From Acidobacteriota bacterium (GTDB taxonomy: Bacteria; Acidobacteriota; UBA6911; RPQK01; DATIPO01), in NCBI GenBank assembly GCA_035471785.1, contig DATIPQ010000086.1:1-64000 (forward strand): 64,000 bases of DNA. Direction: 5' to 3'. Below, one piece after another: positions 41,917 to 50,511 of the stretch. A model generated the notes under the pieces. It had not been told where the DNA came from. It did not search any database and saw only the letters and a program-made list of their open reading frames with translations. The number at the start of each line of letters is the position of its first letter. Position 1 is the first letter of the stretch. A program made the position numbers and the translations under genes.

Positions 41917-43069
41917 CTATCACAGCTCGAGCCTGATGATCGACCCCTCCACCAACCGCATCCTCGATGCGGGCTACGAGTACGATGCCGCCGGCTACAT
42001 GCTGCGCGATCCTCAGCGCAGCTACCGCTGGGACGCCGCCGGACGGCTCATTGCAGTGGCCCCTTCAGACCAGACGCCCCTGGACGACGGGCGTTGCACG
42101 GGAGCCGGCTGCCCCCCGCCCCCGGATCCTCCTTCCGGCCCCGGAGGCCCCCTCGACAACGGGCGCTCCCTGCGCGGGCGCGGAGCCGCCGGTGGGTCCG
42201 CACAAAGCGTCAGCTACGAATACGACTACACCGGCCGCAGGGTGATCAAACGCCATGAGGACGGCAGCGGGCGGATCTATTTCTGGGACGAGGTGATGGG
42301 CGAGGTGCTCTGGGAGTTCCCTCTGGGCGGCAGCCAGCAAGACCTGGTCCGCGGCTACTTCAACGGCCAACTCGTAGTAGAAAACGACGCCCGCGGCCCC
42401 GGCATCCACTTCTTCCACCGCGACCATCTGGGCTGCACGCTGATGAGCACCAACTTCCTCAGTCCAACGGTCGTCTGTGACAGCTTCTTCCACCCCTTCG
42501 GCCAGTCCGCCGACACCACAGCCTGCGATTCCCACGTCCGCAAGTTCACGGGCAAAGAACGCGACCCCGAATCTTCTCTCGACTACTTCGGCGCCCGCTA
42601 CTACGACAAGGTGGCAGGCCGTTTCCTAGCCCGCGATCCTCTCCTCGCCTCTGCTGATCTCGCCGATCCCCAGACTTGGAACAGGTATATCTACGTACGG
42701 AATAGGCCCATGGTCTTCGTGGACCCAGACGGACGTGACCCGATCTCTGCAGAGGAGTGCGAGAGCAATTCGAACTGCATCCGCCTCCAGCTCAACGTGA
42801 TTTTGGACCAGGACGCCGACATATTCGACGACGATGGCAATCTCAGACCGCGGTTCCAGCAGCTTCTCGACGAGCAGATAGCGCAGGCCCGCGACGAACT
42901 CGGCGCCGTAGGAATCTACCTTGACGTAATATATTCTCGCGGCGGCGTCGAAGGCAGACGGATTACCTCAGGCACAGTTGATAAGGCGCTCAACTACGCT
43001 TTGAGCGACAGCAACAACACCGAACATTCTTGGCGCCGACTGGCTCGGCTCATTATTAGTGGGCGATGA
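41903..43069 (+). CDS. RHS core fragment with a distinct C-terminal tip
   Basis: This 388-residue frame starts at ATG 41903, where the antisense RHS sequence of the neighbour gives way to a plus-strand one. It reads GYEYDAAGYMLRDPQRSYRW, a Gly/Pro-rich stretch, IYFWDEVMGEVLWEFPLGG, LVRGYFNGQLVVENDARG, HRDHLGCTLM and the core (KERDPESSLDYFGARYYD, FLARDPLLASADLADP, FVDPDGRDPIS). The tip after that has LNVILDQDADIFDDDG and GIYLDVIYSRGGVEGRRITS, which I do not recognise. It ends 13 bp before a small membrane protein gene. The missing N-terminus suggests an orphan tip cassette. Confidence 0.65.
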   Translation: MSTPNYHSSSLMIDPSTNRILDAGYEYDAAGYMLRDPQRSYRWDAAGRLIAVAPSDQTPLDDGRCTGAGCPPPPDPPSGPGGPLDNGRSLRGRGAAGGSAQSVSYEYDYTGRRVIKRHEDGSGRIYFWDEVMGEVLWEFPLGGSQQDLVRGYFNGQLVVENDARGPGIHFFHRDHLGCTLMSTNFLSPTVVCDSFFHPFGQSADTTACDSHVRKFTGKERDPESSLDYFGARYYDKVAGRFLARDPLLASADLADPQTWNRYIYVRNRPMVFVDPDGRDPISAEECESNSNCIRLQLNVILDQDADIFDDDGNLRPRFQQLLDEQIAQARDELGAVGIYLDVIYSRGGVEGRRITSGTVDKALNYALSDSNNTEHSWRRLARLIISGR

Positions 43070-43082
43070 GGAAGCACATCCA

Positions 43083-43394
43083 ATGTCAAAGCTTTCAGGG
43101 GCTCTTCGGTTCGCACTCGCCGTCATCTTCTGTGTTGCGGCGCTCCGATGGATCTCCGCCATTATTCTATATGTTGCCGCCTTCATGAGTTCGGGGATGG
43201 ATGGCGTGTATTCGAGAATGGCCGAGGACGCGAGTGCTCTGGCCGCCGCCGTAGTATCGATGTGGTCCGATATTGATGGGATATATCATCTCCCCAAGAA
43301 ACAAGTGCTACTGATTACTCTCGCCGATGCCCTTATCACTTTGGCTCTGGGCGTGACCCTTTTTAAGATGTTCCGACGCAGGGGGAAGAATTGA
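43083..43394 (+). CDS. small membrane protein, candidate immunity partner
   Basis: The 103-residue protein has two or three spans (ALRFALAVIFCVAALRWISAIILYVAAF, SALAAAVVSMW, VLLITLADALITLALGVTLF) and a basic C-terminus (KMFRRRGKN). It starts 13 bp after the RHS tip stop, in the usual place of an immunity gene, and would protect against an envelope-acting toxin. The family is unknown to me. Confidence 0.5.
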   Translation: MSKLSGALRFALAVIFCVAALRWISAIILYVAAFMSSGMDGVYSRMAEDASALAAAVVSMWSDIDGIYHLPKKQVLLITLADALITLALGVTLFKMFRRRGKN

Positions 43395-43486
43395 ACCTCG
43401 GTGGTCGAGGTGCGAGCGTAAGCTTCCCCGTCAAGCGGACCGTTCAAGAGTAGAACTTTCTGGCAGTATGGAACAGCAGGTCTTGC

Positions 43487-43890
43487 ATGAAGAAGTCGCG
43501 CTTCAGCGAAAGCCAGATCATCCGGATACTGGAGGAGACCGAGGCAGGGATGGGCGGTCAAGGAAGTGTGCCGCAAGCGTGGGATCAGCTCGCCGAGCTA
43601 CAACGAGCTACTATAAGTGGAAGAGCAAGTACGGCGGTCTGGACCGCAGCCGGCTCAAGCGCGTGAATGAGTTGGAGGCAGCGGCGGCCCAGTACAAGCG
43701 GATGTACGCCGAACCTGCTCATGAGAACTACGGCCTCAAGGAGCTGATCGAAAAAAAGCTTTGAGGCCGGTCAAACGCCAGACCTCGGGGCATCTGATCG
43801 GATGCGGGGTATCGATCAGGCAGTCTTGTTCTGCGGTGGGCTTGTCACGCTCGGCCTGGTACGGCCAGCCGACCGATTGCCTGAGCCGCG
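43487..43890 (+). pseudogene. IS3-family transposase remnant (orfA with the start of orfB)
   Basis: The orfA reading starts MKKSRFSESQIIRILEETEAG, shifts, and resumes as YYKWKSKYGGLDRSRLKRVNELEAAA and YGLKELIEKKL, the helix-turn-helix and leucine-zipper region of IS3 orfA. A short orfB start follows (SIRQSCSAVGLSRSAWYGQP) and ends without a catalytic DDE domain. At least one frameshift lies near 43,555. The 3' end is overrun by the antisense DUF4238 gene, whose tail extends into the remnant. No terminal repeats were identified. Confidence 0.8.
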
Positions 43891-45063
43891 AGGTCCGGCC
43901 CTCCGACAGATCATCGGCACCAAGCAGCCATTCGAGTTTCCTTCGTCAGCTCGTCCATCTCCTTCCGGCCCCGGAAAGTCCTCAGAGTTGGCAGTAGAAG
44001 CTTGCTTTTCAAAGATTAGATTTTCGTCAAGGACCTCATTAATGAGAGCCGCCAATTCCTGGACGCTGAAAATAGGGCCTTTCGTGTCGATCTCTGCTCC
44101 GTATTCTGCAACGAGATCTTTCCTTCCCCCGACGATGAACTGATGTGAATGCTGAGCCAAGGCTCTATTCAGGGACTTGGTGGCCAACGGTGGCGAGTCT
44201 GCATTTGAGGACCCGAAGACCAAATGCCCAGTTGAAATTGGCAAGTAGACCGAGTTTATCGGGTCTCCCTTTTCCGGCAAACTGCGAAAGCGACCCTCGT
44301 GACCGACCGATGTCAGAACCCCCATGTCCCCAAGTATCAAGTCGTCCTGGAGGATGATCAGCCTCCACGAAAGCGACCTCATCACTCGAAGGCGCGGCTC
44401 TGGAATGATCGCTCCTGCGAGAGCCTTTAGATGCCCATCCTGGGCCGCCTTCTTAAGGGCCTCGGTCATTTTTCCTTTGAGCAGTCCTATGAGTGGGGCC
44501 ATTATTCCAATCTCACCTAGCCGTGCCTTGGCAAGCCTTTCAAAAAGGTGACGCTGTTGCTTCCAAAAGATCTTGGTCTGCCTCCTTGGGATACCTTGCT
44601 TCTCAAACTCTTTGAAGAAAATCTCCTTCACGAGTTGTGGATTTCGCCGCAAGTACGCTCGAGCGAGTTCCTCCAGATTCTCGGGCTTTTCCAAGTGCTC
44701 AAGTAGTAGCTGCATGAGGAAGTCGCCAGCCTCGAACACTGCCATTCGCAGGTGCCTGGTCCGGATCGAGAAGTGGGTTACCAGTTCTGGTATGCGATCA
44801 TTCACTAGACGGCGAGATCTTGTCTCTAGGCGAAGCTTGTCTAAGATCACAGCAAGTTGCGGTTCTAGGCGTGTGATCCTGTCATCTATTTCAGCCGTAT
44901 CCAAATCGTAGAAATCCTTCGCGACCCCCACGTTCTGGATGTTCGGCTCGAAGAGTTTACCTCCCTTTCTACAGACCCACGTAAAGACGCTGCCTCCCTT
45001 CTCTTTGGAGGAAAAACCCTTGAGCAGGAACTGGGGTAGGAAATGCTGTCTTCTTCCCGCCAT
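43816..45063 (-). CDS. DUF4238 family protein
   Basis: The 415-residue protein starts RRQHFLPQFLLKGFSSKEKG, the family's HxxPxFxLxxF motif. It continues VFTWVCRKGGKLFEPN, VGVAKDFYDLD, a helical middle (MAVFEAGDFLMQLLLEHLE) and SSNADSPPLATKSLNRALAQHSHQF. DUF4238 proteins are widespread in accessory regions and their function is unknown. The last 40 or so residues (SNGCLVPMICRRAG onward) overlap the IS3 remnant in antisense, so the native C-terminus was probably replaced there. Confidence 0.8.
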   Translation of the reverse strand: MAGRRQHFLPQFLLKGFSSKEKGGSVFTWVCRKGGKLFEPNIQNVGVAKDFYDLDTAEIDDRITRLEPQLAVILDKLRLETRSRRLVNDRIPELVTHFSIRTRHLRMAVFEAGDFLMQLLLEHLEKPENLEELARAYLRRNPQLVKEIFFKEFEKQGIPRRQTKIFWKQQRHLFERLAKARLGEIGIMAPLIGLLKGKMTEALKKAAQDGHLKALAGAIIPEPRLRVMRSLSWRLIILQDDLILGDMGVLTSVGHEGRFRSLPEKGDPINSVYLPISTGHLVFGSSNADSPPLATKSLNRALAQHSHQFIVGGRKDLVAEYGAEIDTKGPIFSVQELAALINEVLDENLIFEKQASTANSEDFPGPEGDGRADEGNSNGCLVPMICRRAGPRGSGNRSAGRTRPSVTSPPQNKTA

Positions 45064-45310
45064 GGCCAGTATTGTAGTCTAACCGTTGGTTGCTGGAGGG
45101 ATTCGGGCAGTTCGCCGGAGACCGAAGGGTGCAAGGCAGCCACCAGTAGGTTGACGGCACTCCGTCAAGACCCAAACTTGTTGAACAGGTCAGGATAAAC
45201 TGAGACTTGCGCCGCCCCGACTTCCTGCTGCCGTCTCACATAGCGGGAAGACTTGGTGTATTTTTATGAGCGACGGACCAATCTAAGTAATTGAAAACAA
45301 GGGAGATAAC

Positions 45311-45355
45311 TGGTGGGCGGTGACGGGCTTGAACCGCCGACTTCCTGCTTGTAAG
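45311..45355 (-). repeat. 45-bp duplicate of the 3' half of tRNA-Val (att-like)
   Basis: These 45 bp are identical to 49930-49974, the 3' half of tRNA-Val from the anticodon loop to the CCA, in the same orientation. The similarity stops sharply on the anticodon side and continues imperfectly for 60 bp or more on the 3' side. Half-tRNA copies in direct repeat are typical of integration sites. Confidence 0.8.
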
Positions 45356-45639
45356 AAAGAACCCTCCGGGCTTCGCCAACTTCCTCATTCCGCGCAACTT
45401 ACGCGTTTTCAGCGACTTGGCCGATTCCACATAGTGGCAGATTTTCTACGATGAGGGCAAATCTTGGACGGGTTTTCTCACACAATCCCCACACAGGCAC
45501 CGAGTCCCCCAGGTGCCGCACTAGCAGTTGCAATGTTCACTGACTCCCGGAGAGCGCTTCTTGATCCATCATCGCGCCGCCGCCTTGTCACGGCGCCGCC
45601 AGCAGTAGACATTGCTTGCGATGGCAAATTGACGAAATG

Positions 45640-45735
45640 GGAAGGGTGCTGGAGAAAGCCATTCGAGCAATCGCCGCGATTGCCGGACAAGGAGCAATAG
45701 GAAGTCGGTGCTTGGGTTCCCGGAGTGAGTATCTC
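45640..45735 (+). pseudogene. second antitoxin-like remnant
   Basis: The frame ending at 45700 carries PFEQSPRLPDKEQ followed by a TAG, then EVGAWVPGV. This is the LPxKEQxEVGAW motif of the remnant at 36.84 kb with a stop instead of the second Glu. The 45356-45758 stretch otherwise has no gene; a small patch at 45560-45600 is Cys-poor and Ala-rich. Confidence 0.5.
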
Positions 45736-45758
45736 AGCCGCTTCCCGCTCGGGCGGGC

Positions 45759-46577
45759 TTAGGGCACCAAACGCTGATAGAATTCGAGGAAAGCCTTTAG
45801 GCGCTCTTCGTCAGGCACAAACTCACGCGCCAGGGCGTGAGCTTGAGCATTGTCGAAGACCATCAAGGCAGCCGCCGCTCGTTCACGGAATTGTGGAGGC
45901 ATTCGGCGGATCGTCTCTACGATTTCCTGGATCTCGTCGGGCTCCCGCAAGATAGCCAAACCTATGATTCCTTGGTTGGCGATGTAGAAATTGGGTGCTG
46001 CCAGGGCTTCCCGGAAGATATCTGTCGCCCGGGAGTCCCGGGCCCATGTCAGCGGCATAACGTCGCCTGGCAGATCGTAGAGAGCCCGGCGCGAGGTTCG
46101 CGCCGGGTCCAGGCCGCGTTCCTCACACCAGGCCACGAAGGCTGGGTCAAGCTGCTTGCGAACTATATTACCTTCCTCATCTAGTAGAATTGGAAACGGC
46201 ATATCCATGCGGATGGCTTCCAGGGCATGCTTTGCCAGGAAGTCGAAGTATCGCGCCTCCCGTTCGCCCAAGCTCAGAAGGGTTGCTGCGATGATCTGCT
46301 TCTCTCGCTTTGTCTCCACTTTCTCAAAGGCTCTCCGAAGTGGTTGGATCGCCTTTGCGTCATTGAGCATTCGAAGCCGTTGAACAACGTCAAGCCATCC
46401 GGGACGAGTCTCCAAGTCCTGGATCAATTCGTCGACCGACTTGGACAGGAATGCCTCTCGCTCGGGTTGTCGGTTGCTTTGAGGCGGCCCCTCGGTTGTT
46501 TGGGCCCAAGTTGCCCCCGAGCATCCGACAAAAAGTAAAAAATACAATGCTCGTAGTATCGTCCTAGTTGATTTCAC
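45759..46577 (-). CDS. secreted HEAT-repeat-like protein
   Basis: The 272-residue protein has a signal segment (ALYFLLFVGCSGATWAQT; a lipobox-like VGCS is possible) and a helical body. Paired helices such as AIQPLRRAFEKVETKREKQIIAATLLSL and YIANQGIIGLAILREPDEIQEIVETI resemble HEAT/Armadillo-like repeats. It begins 14 bp inside the 3' end of the preceding gene, so the two are coupled. The function is unknown. It lies inside the segment bounded by the tRNA-Val duplication. Confidence 0.65.
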   Translation of the reverse strand: MKSTRTILRALYFLLFVGCSGATWAQTTEGPPQSNRQPEREAFLSKSVDELIQDLETRPGWLDVVQRLRMLNDAKAIQPLRRAFEKVETKREKQIIAATLLSLGEREARYFDFLAKHALEAIRMDMPFPILLDEEGNIVRKQLDPAFVAWCEERGLDPARTSRRALYDLPGDVMPLTWARDSRATDIFREALAAPNFYIANQGIIGLAILREPDEIQEIVETIRRMPPQFRERAAAALMVFDNAQAHALAREFVPDEERLKAFLEFYQRLVP

Positions 46578-49140
46578 TGGTTGACCTTTGCGATGAGGAG
46601 TCCTTAGCGATAAATGCGCTCAGACTTCCCTGAGCGTGGTTTTGGATTCTGACACCATTGCGGTAGACCGAATAGGCAGGAAACGATTGGCGGTCCACGC
46701 CGGCAAGCGTGCCATCTGCCCCTAACTTGATGGCAGACCAAATCCACGGTGTACCGGAGCCCAGAGGATCACCGAAGTAGTTAATGGTTCGGTCCACTCT
46801 TTGACCAAGTGTGCCAAGCCGCCCCTGATTGAGTTGATAAACTCGTGCCGAGTTTGCCGTTATTCCACGAGCCGCGTTTTGGCTGTGAATTTCCGGGCTT
46901 GCGGCAGGCACGAGGCCGCATGGATCTGGAGTGTTGCCAACTCTTGCGACCGATGCTCCGTTTGTGAGAAAGCTACTGACCTGGCCCCCGAAGGTCGTCA
47001 GTCGTACTTTGAATCGATTGAAAAGCCGATAGTCCCCAGCGGTCTGAACGCTGCTCGCGTCAATGGATGAACCTGGATCAGAATTGCCGGAGTTCTTTAG
47101 CAAAAACTTGTTCGCGTAGTCTCGCTCGGTCGACGAAATCAAATAGAGGGGGGTGTTGGCCGCCCATTCGCCGACCACTACCGGACACCCCAAAGGGTCA
47201 TTGAGATCGAGAACGAGCGGGAAAAACGCTCCCGAAGGTAAAGTGATGCCGCTTGAATCGACCCAACCCACGGCGACGTATTCATCAGTATCCAACTGGT
47301 TGACCAGCACCTGGACGCTTCTTTCGATGCTGTGCGTGACCTGGCTGCAGAAGGTTCCCTCATAAGATGCCGAGCGCCAAGACGCCGTGATCACCGCCAG
47401 TCCTATGCCCTCGGCCATTATCTCCCCGGTGAAGGGGTCGACTGTGACGGCGCTTGCGTTGTCGCTGTCCCAATCATCAACAAGTTGCACCTCTATCGGA
47501 AGCCCAACTTCTCCGTAGCAATTCTCCTTCCATTGTTTGGCGTCAAGGTCTATCTGGGCCCCGACTAGAAGAGGCCCAGGGGAGGGGTCAACAGTCCCCG
47601 CATAGAAGCTGTCGGGGCAGCAATTCTCGCACGAATAGGTTCGGCTGGTGCCGTCAGCCAGGTTGATATACTCGGCCCTACCCGTCAGCACCTTGCCTCC
47701 AGAGGCTTCGGAAGACCACAAGACTCGTCCCCAGGTCGCGTCAGCAGGCAGCGCTTGACCCAAATAGCCCGGAGCCGGCTCATCTCGGAGACTGCCGATG
47801 TCGACGGTTCTGGTTTCCCCAGGGCCTATAACCTGGAGGCCGGGGCTGTAGATACCCTCTGAGTGCCAGACATGAAAGAGAAGGGTCTGCTGCTCTTCGG
47901 TCGTGTTCTTAAAGTGAAGAAGGGTCGTCGTCTGATCATCCACTAGCCACGGAAAGCCGCCGGAACTGCTTGCTATGGACTCTGGATCGAGCATAGGAAC
48001 CTGAGCAACATGTGTCCCGTCCGGAGATGCGGACAGTGCGGCCGCTATAAGACCTCCGGGGGAACCTTCATGCGTAAGCTCAACACCCGCCACACTTCCG
48101 TCGAGCGGAAGGCTCAGTTCTCGAAGACTCTTCTGCGCCACAGTACTGAGATCGCCGACCTGCCCAGCAAAGAGCTCAACCGGCGGCAGCGCGACTTCAT
48201 GAGCGTGTCCGTCCGCGTCAGTTAAGACAATCGCAGTATGGACGGTCATCGGGTGTTCATGCATATTGCGGACCAACAGGACGGGATCAACCCTCCGCCC
48301 GAAGGATCTGCCCAGGCGTAGGCCAGCGCCATGAAGGCTTGTCGAGGTCTGCGTGGCGGAGTCTTGGAAGGCGACCTGAAGAGAAGAACCGGGTGCCCGT
48401 GAGGCGATCATCCCTCGAGCGAGCAAGTCGCCGCCTCTTCCCGAGTGGCGAATCGATACCGCGCCCGCGTTGGCCCGGTGCGGTCCGCGGCGGTAACCGA
48501 GGTCAAGTGCGCGGATTTCATGTGGAGCCAGAAGCAGGTTCTCCGACGCCTGCTCCCCATCGATGCTCGCCGTGTCCACCTCGACCTGCAACTGGGAGTC
48601 ACGACGGTTTGCCAGGAACAGGTCGAACTGAGAGCTTATCTGTGGGAGCCACCATAATCCCTCCAAACGGGAGGATTTGAACCTTGCCTCTGGGTCGAAC
48701 AATTGTTCGTAAAATAACCTGCCTCGTCTCTCATCCTTCATAACGACTTGGGCGCCCAGTTCGAGTGGGCGGCCAAAATGAACAAGTTCGAGACGCCCTC
48801 GGCGGAACGTGCTGCCCGCCTCGGCGACAAGCGGTTCCAACGGGATCTCCTTGGCACCTTCCACGAAGACATTGTCCAAGCGAAACGATTCTCCTGACAT
48901 GCTCCAAAGCGTGATGGCTATTCTGAGTTCCGTGGGGCCTTTGTTGTTCAGCACCAGGGAGACAGCGAAACCTTCAGTATCGTAGTACGTGTTGGCCAAA
49001 ACCTCACCTTGCGGCGGTTCGGTCGGTAACGCTAGTGGGGCAGGTTTCAGTGGGAACCCGGTTAGAATAATGAGGATCACTACTGCAAGACTCCGGACGA
49101 AGCGACCGATGAGATGGCGGCAGAACTGGGGGGAGTTCAT
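46564..49140 (-). CDS. large secreted beta-rich surface protein
   Basis: The 858-residue protein has a signal peptide (LAVVILIILTGFPLKPAPLA) and a beta-rich body: GFAVSLVLNNKGPTELRIA, a middle part with VDDQTTTLLHFKNTTEEQQTLLFHVW, a Cys-rich element (TYSCENCCPDSFYAGT) and then a bacterial-Ig-like segment (AVTVDPFTGEIMAEGIGLAVITASW). It resembles Acidobacteriota surface proteins with BIG2-like folds; no catalytic site is visible. ATG 49140 directly precedes the basic part of the signal; an in-frame ATG at 49158 is less likely. It is coupled to the HEAT-like gene downstream. Confidence 0.7.
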   Translation of the reverse strand: MNSPQFCRHLIGRFVRSLAVVILIILTGFPLKPAPLALPTEPPQGEVLANTYYDTEGFAVSLVLNNKGPTELRIAITLWSMSGESFRLDNVFVEGAKEIPLEPLVAEAGSTFRRGRLELVHFGRPLELGAQVVMKDERRGRLFYEQLFDPEARFKSSRLEGLWWLPQISSQFDLFLANRRDSQLQVEVDTASIDGEQASENLLLAPHEIRALDLGYRRGPHRANAGAVSIRHSGRGGDLLARGMIASRAPGSSLQVAFQDSATQTSTSLHGAGLRLGRSFGRRVDPVLLVRNMHEHPMTVHTAIVLTDADGHAHEVALPPVELFAGQVGDLSTVAQKSLRELSLPLDGSVAGVELTHEGSPGGLIAAALSASPDGTHVAQVPMLDPESIASSSGGFPWLVDDQTTTLLHFKNTTEEQQTLLFHVWHSEGIYSPGLQVIGPGETRTVDIGSLRDEPAPGYLGQALPADATWGRVLWSSEASGGKVLTGRAEYINLADGTSRTYSCENCCPDSFYAGTVDPSPGPLLVGAQIDLDAKQWKENCYGEVGLPIEVQLVDDWDSDNASAVTVDPFTGEIMAEGIGLAVITASWRSASYEGTFCSQVTHSIERSVQVLVNQLDTDEYVAVGWVDSSGITLPSGAFFPLVLDLNDPLGCPVVVGEWAANTPLYLISSTERDYANKFLLKNSGNSDPGSSIDASSVQTAGDYRLFNRFKVRLTTFGGQVSSFLTNGASVARVGNTPDPCGLVPAASPEIHSQNAARGITANSARVYQLNQGRLGTLGQRVDRTINYFGDPLGSGTPWIWSAIKLGADGTLAGVDRQSFPAYSVYRNGVRIQNHAQGSLSAFIAKDSSSQRSTSEIN

Positions 49141-49399
49141 GATGCTTTCTCCTTGCATGCGAAGAAACTCTCTTGTAGCCGATTTCGTGTCTGACCAACT
49201 ACAGGCGTGTTTCTGAGGAGGCTAGTTGTTTCAATGGCACGTCTCCTCGAAACGGTTGAGTCCGTGAAGTGAGGGAATGCGATATCCACACAATGTACCT
49301 TACCGCACCCTAATTTGTCAAGCAGTTTCCTAAAAACAAAACGAAGAATCGTTCTAGGCATGTGCTGAGCGTAAAAGCTCCCTATGGCTCTTGGTAGCG

Positions 49400-49745
49400 T
49401 CCCGGGACTGGGATGAACTTGTCTGCGCAGATTGGCCGTCGAATCAGCAGAAGGGAGTGAACGGACGATCACCAGCCCAAACCAACCGGCCTTCGATGAT
49501 CCCGGCAGGCTGCGATTCCAGTGTGACCGAAAGATCGAGTATCAGCACTTCCTGCACATCGCTCCGGCAATACGAATAGTCCGTCCAGATCTCGGCTTCA
49601 CTTGCTGGAAGTCCGTGAACAGAAACTGTCCGTGCTCATCGGACTGAGAACTGTGTGAGGTTGTTGTCCTTCTCAGGCAGACGAAGGTGAACCTGGGCGC
49701 CCGCCACTGCCTTGCCTTCCAATCTCGCACTTCGCCTGCTAGTCC
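49400..49745 (-). pseudogene. CarboxypepD_reg-like gene fragment
   Basis: On the minus strand one frame reads ARLEGKAVAGAQVHLRLPEKD, then a shift gives SDEHGQFLFTDFQ, then another frame reads EAEIWTDYSYCRSDVQEVLIL and VTLESQPAGIIEGRLVW. This is the pattern of the carboxypeptidase-regulatory-like repeats seen at 37.7-39.4 kb, with several frameshifts and no start. It is probably the tail of a second surface protein gene. Confidence 0.5.
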
Positions 49746-49929
49746 CGAAGTAGGCGACGGATCGCAAGATTCGAATCCGACGCCCGTAGCCGATCTATCA
49801 ACTTGTTGACGAATCGGGCCTTGAGGATTGTCGACCCGACCCCCTGCCTCCACCTCACACGAGGAGAAAAGTCGGTGTATTCTAAGAGGTCTAGTCAGAA
49901 GTTAAGTGATTGAAAATAAACAGGTTAGC

Positions 49930-50006
49930 TGGTGGGCGGTGACGGGCTTGAACCGCCGACTTCCTGCTTGTAAGGCAGGCGCTCTAGCCAGCTGAGCTAA
50001 CCGCCC
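49930..50006 (-). tRNA. tRNA-Val (UAC)
   Basis: The minus strand folds as a tRNA. The acceptor stem is GGGCGGT/ACCGCCC. The D-arm holds TAGCTCAGCTGGCTAGAGC, and the anticodon stem CCTGC/GCAGG encloses CTTACAA, giving anticodon UAC (valine). A GTC variable region and a TTCAAGC T-loop follow, and CCA is encoded at 49932-49930. It is the intact member of the pair with the half copy at 45311-45355. Confidence 0.95.
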
Positions 50007-50511
50007 ATTTTGCCGGAGTATAGCATGCTGTCGGCGCTTTTTGACGCCGAGAGTGGCTTCCTCGTTGGACGGATGATTGCTGCCGACGCTTGTCGTAGGT
50101 TCGAGCTTTCAAGCCCTTCGGACTACTGCGTCCCCGACGGCTTGCTGGATGCTTTCCGGGAGCCTATCGCGCCATTAGGCAGACGGACCTGGGCAGTGCC
50201 TTTGCGCTTCCGTCATCGCCCCAGCCCATACACTTTTCTCAGTCGCCGTAACTCTCGGATCCCTGTGCCTCGTGCGAACGTCTCCTCCTCCTGGATCATG
50301 CCCAGGATCTCAAAACTCATCACCTCTTTTCTTGACGCTCGAGATTGGAGTCGTGCAGGTTACCGGCGTGTGTTCCATCTTGCCGCATTCACGGGGTTGA
50401 CGATACGGTGCGTCGAATTGCCGGAGGGGTGGGCTTGCTGCGGGAGGGGATTCCGTGTATTACATCTGAAGGGGCGTGCTTTCAAATCGATTCTGAAGGG
50501 GGGAATCGAGC
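50007..50511. other. intergenic region, no gene seen
   Basis: About 500 bp between tRNA-Val and the esterase-like gene. A 226-codon frame runs through it and into the next gene, but it is Arg/Ser/Cys-rich, resembles nothing and overlaps the true gene in another frame. Confidence 0.5.

Noticed and set aside
45311-45355. Second tRNA-Val gene
   Set aside because: Only the 3' half is present; the acceptor 5' strand, D-arm and part of the anticodon stem are missing.
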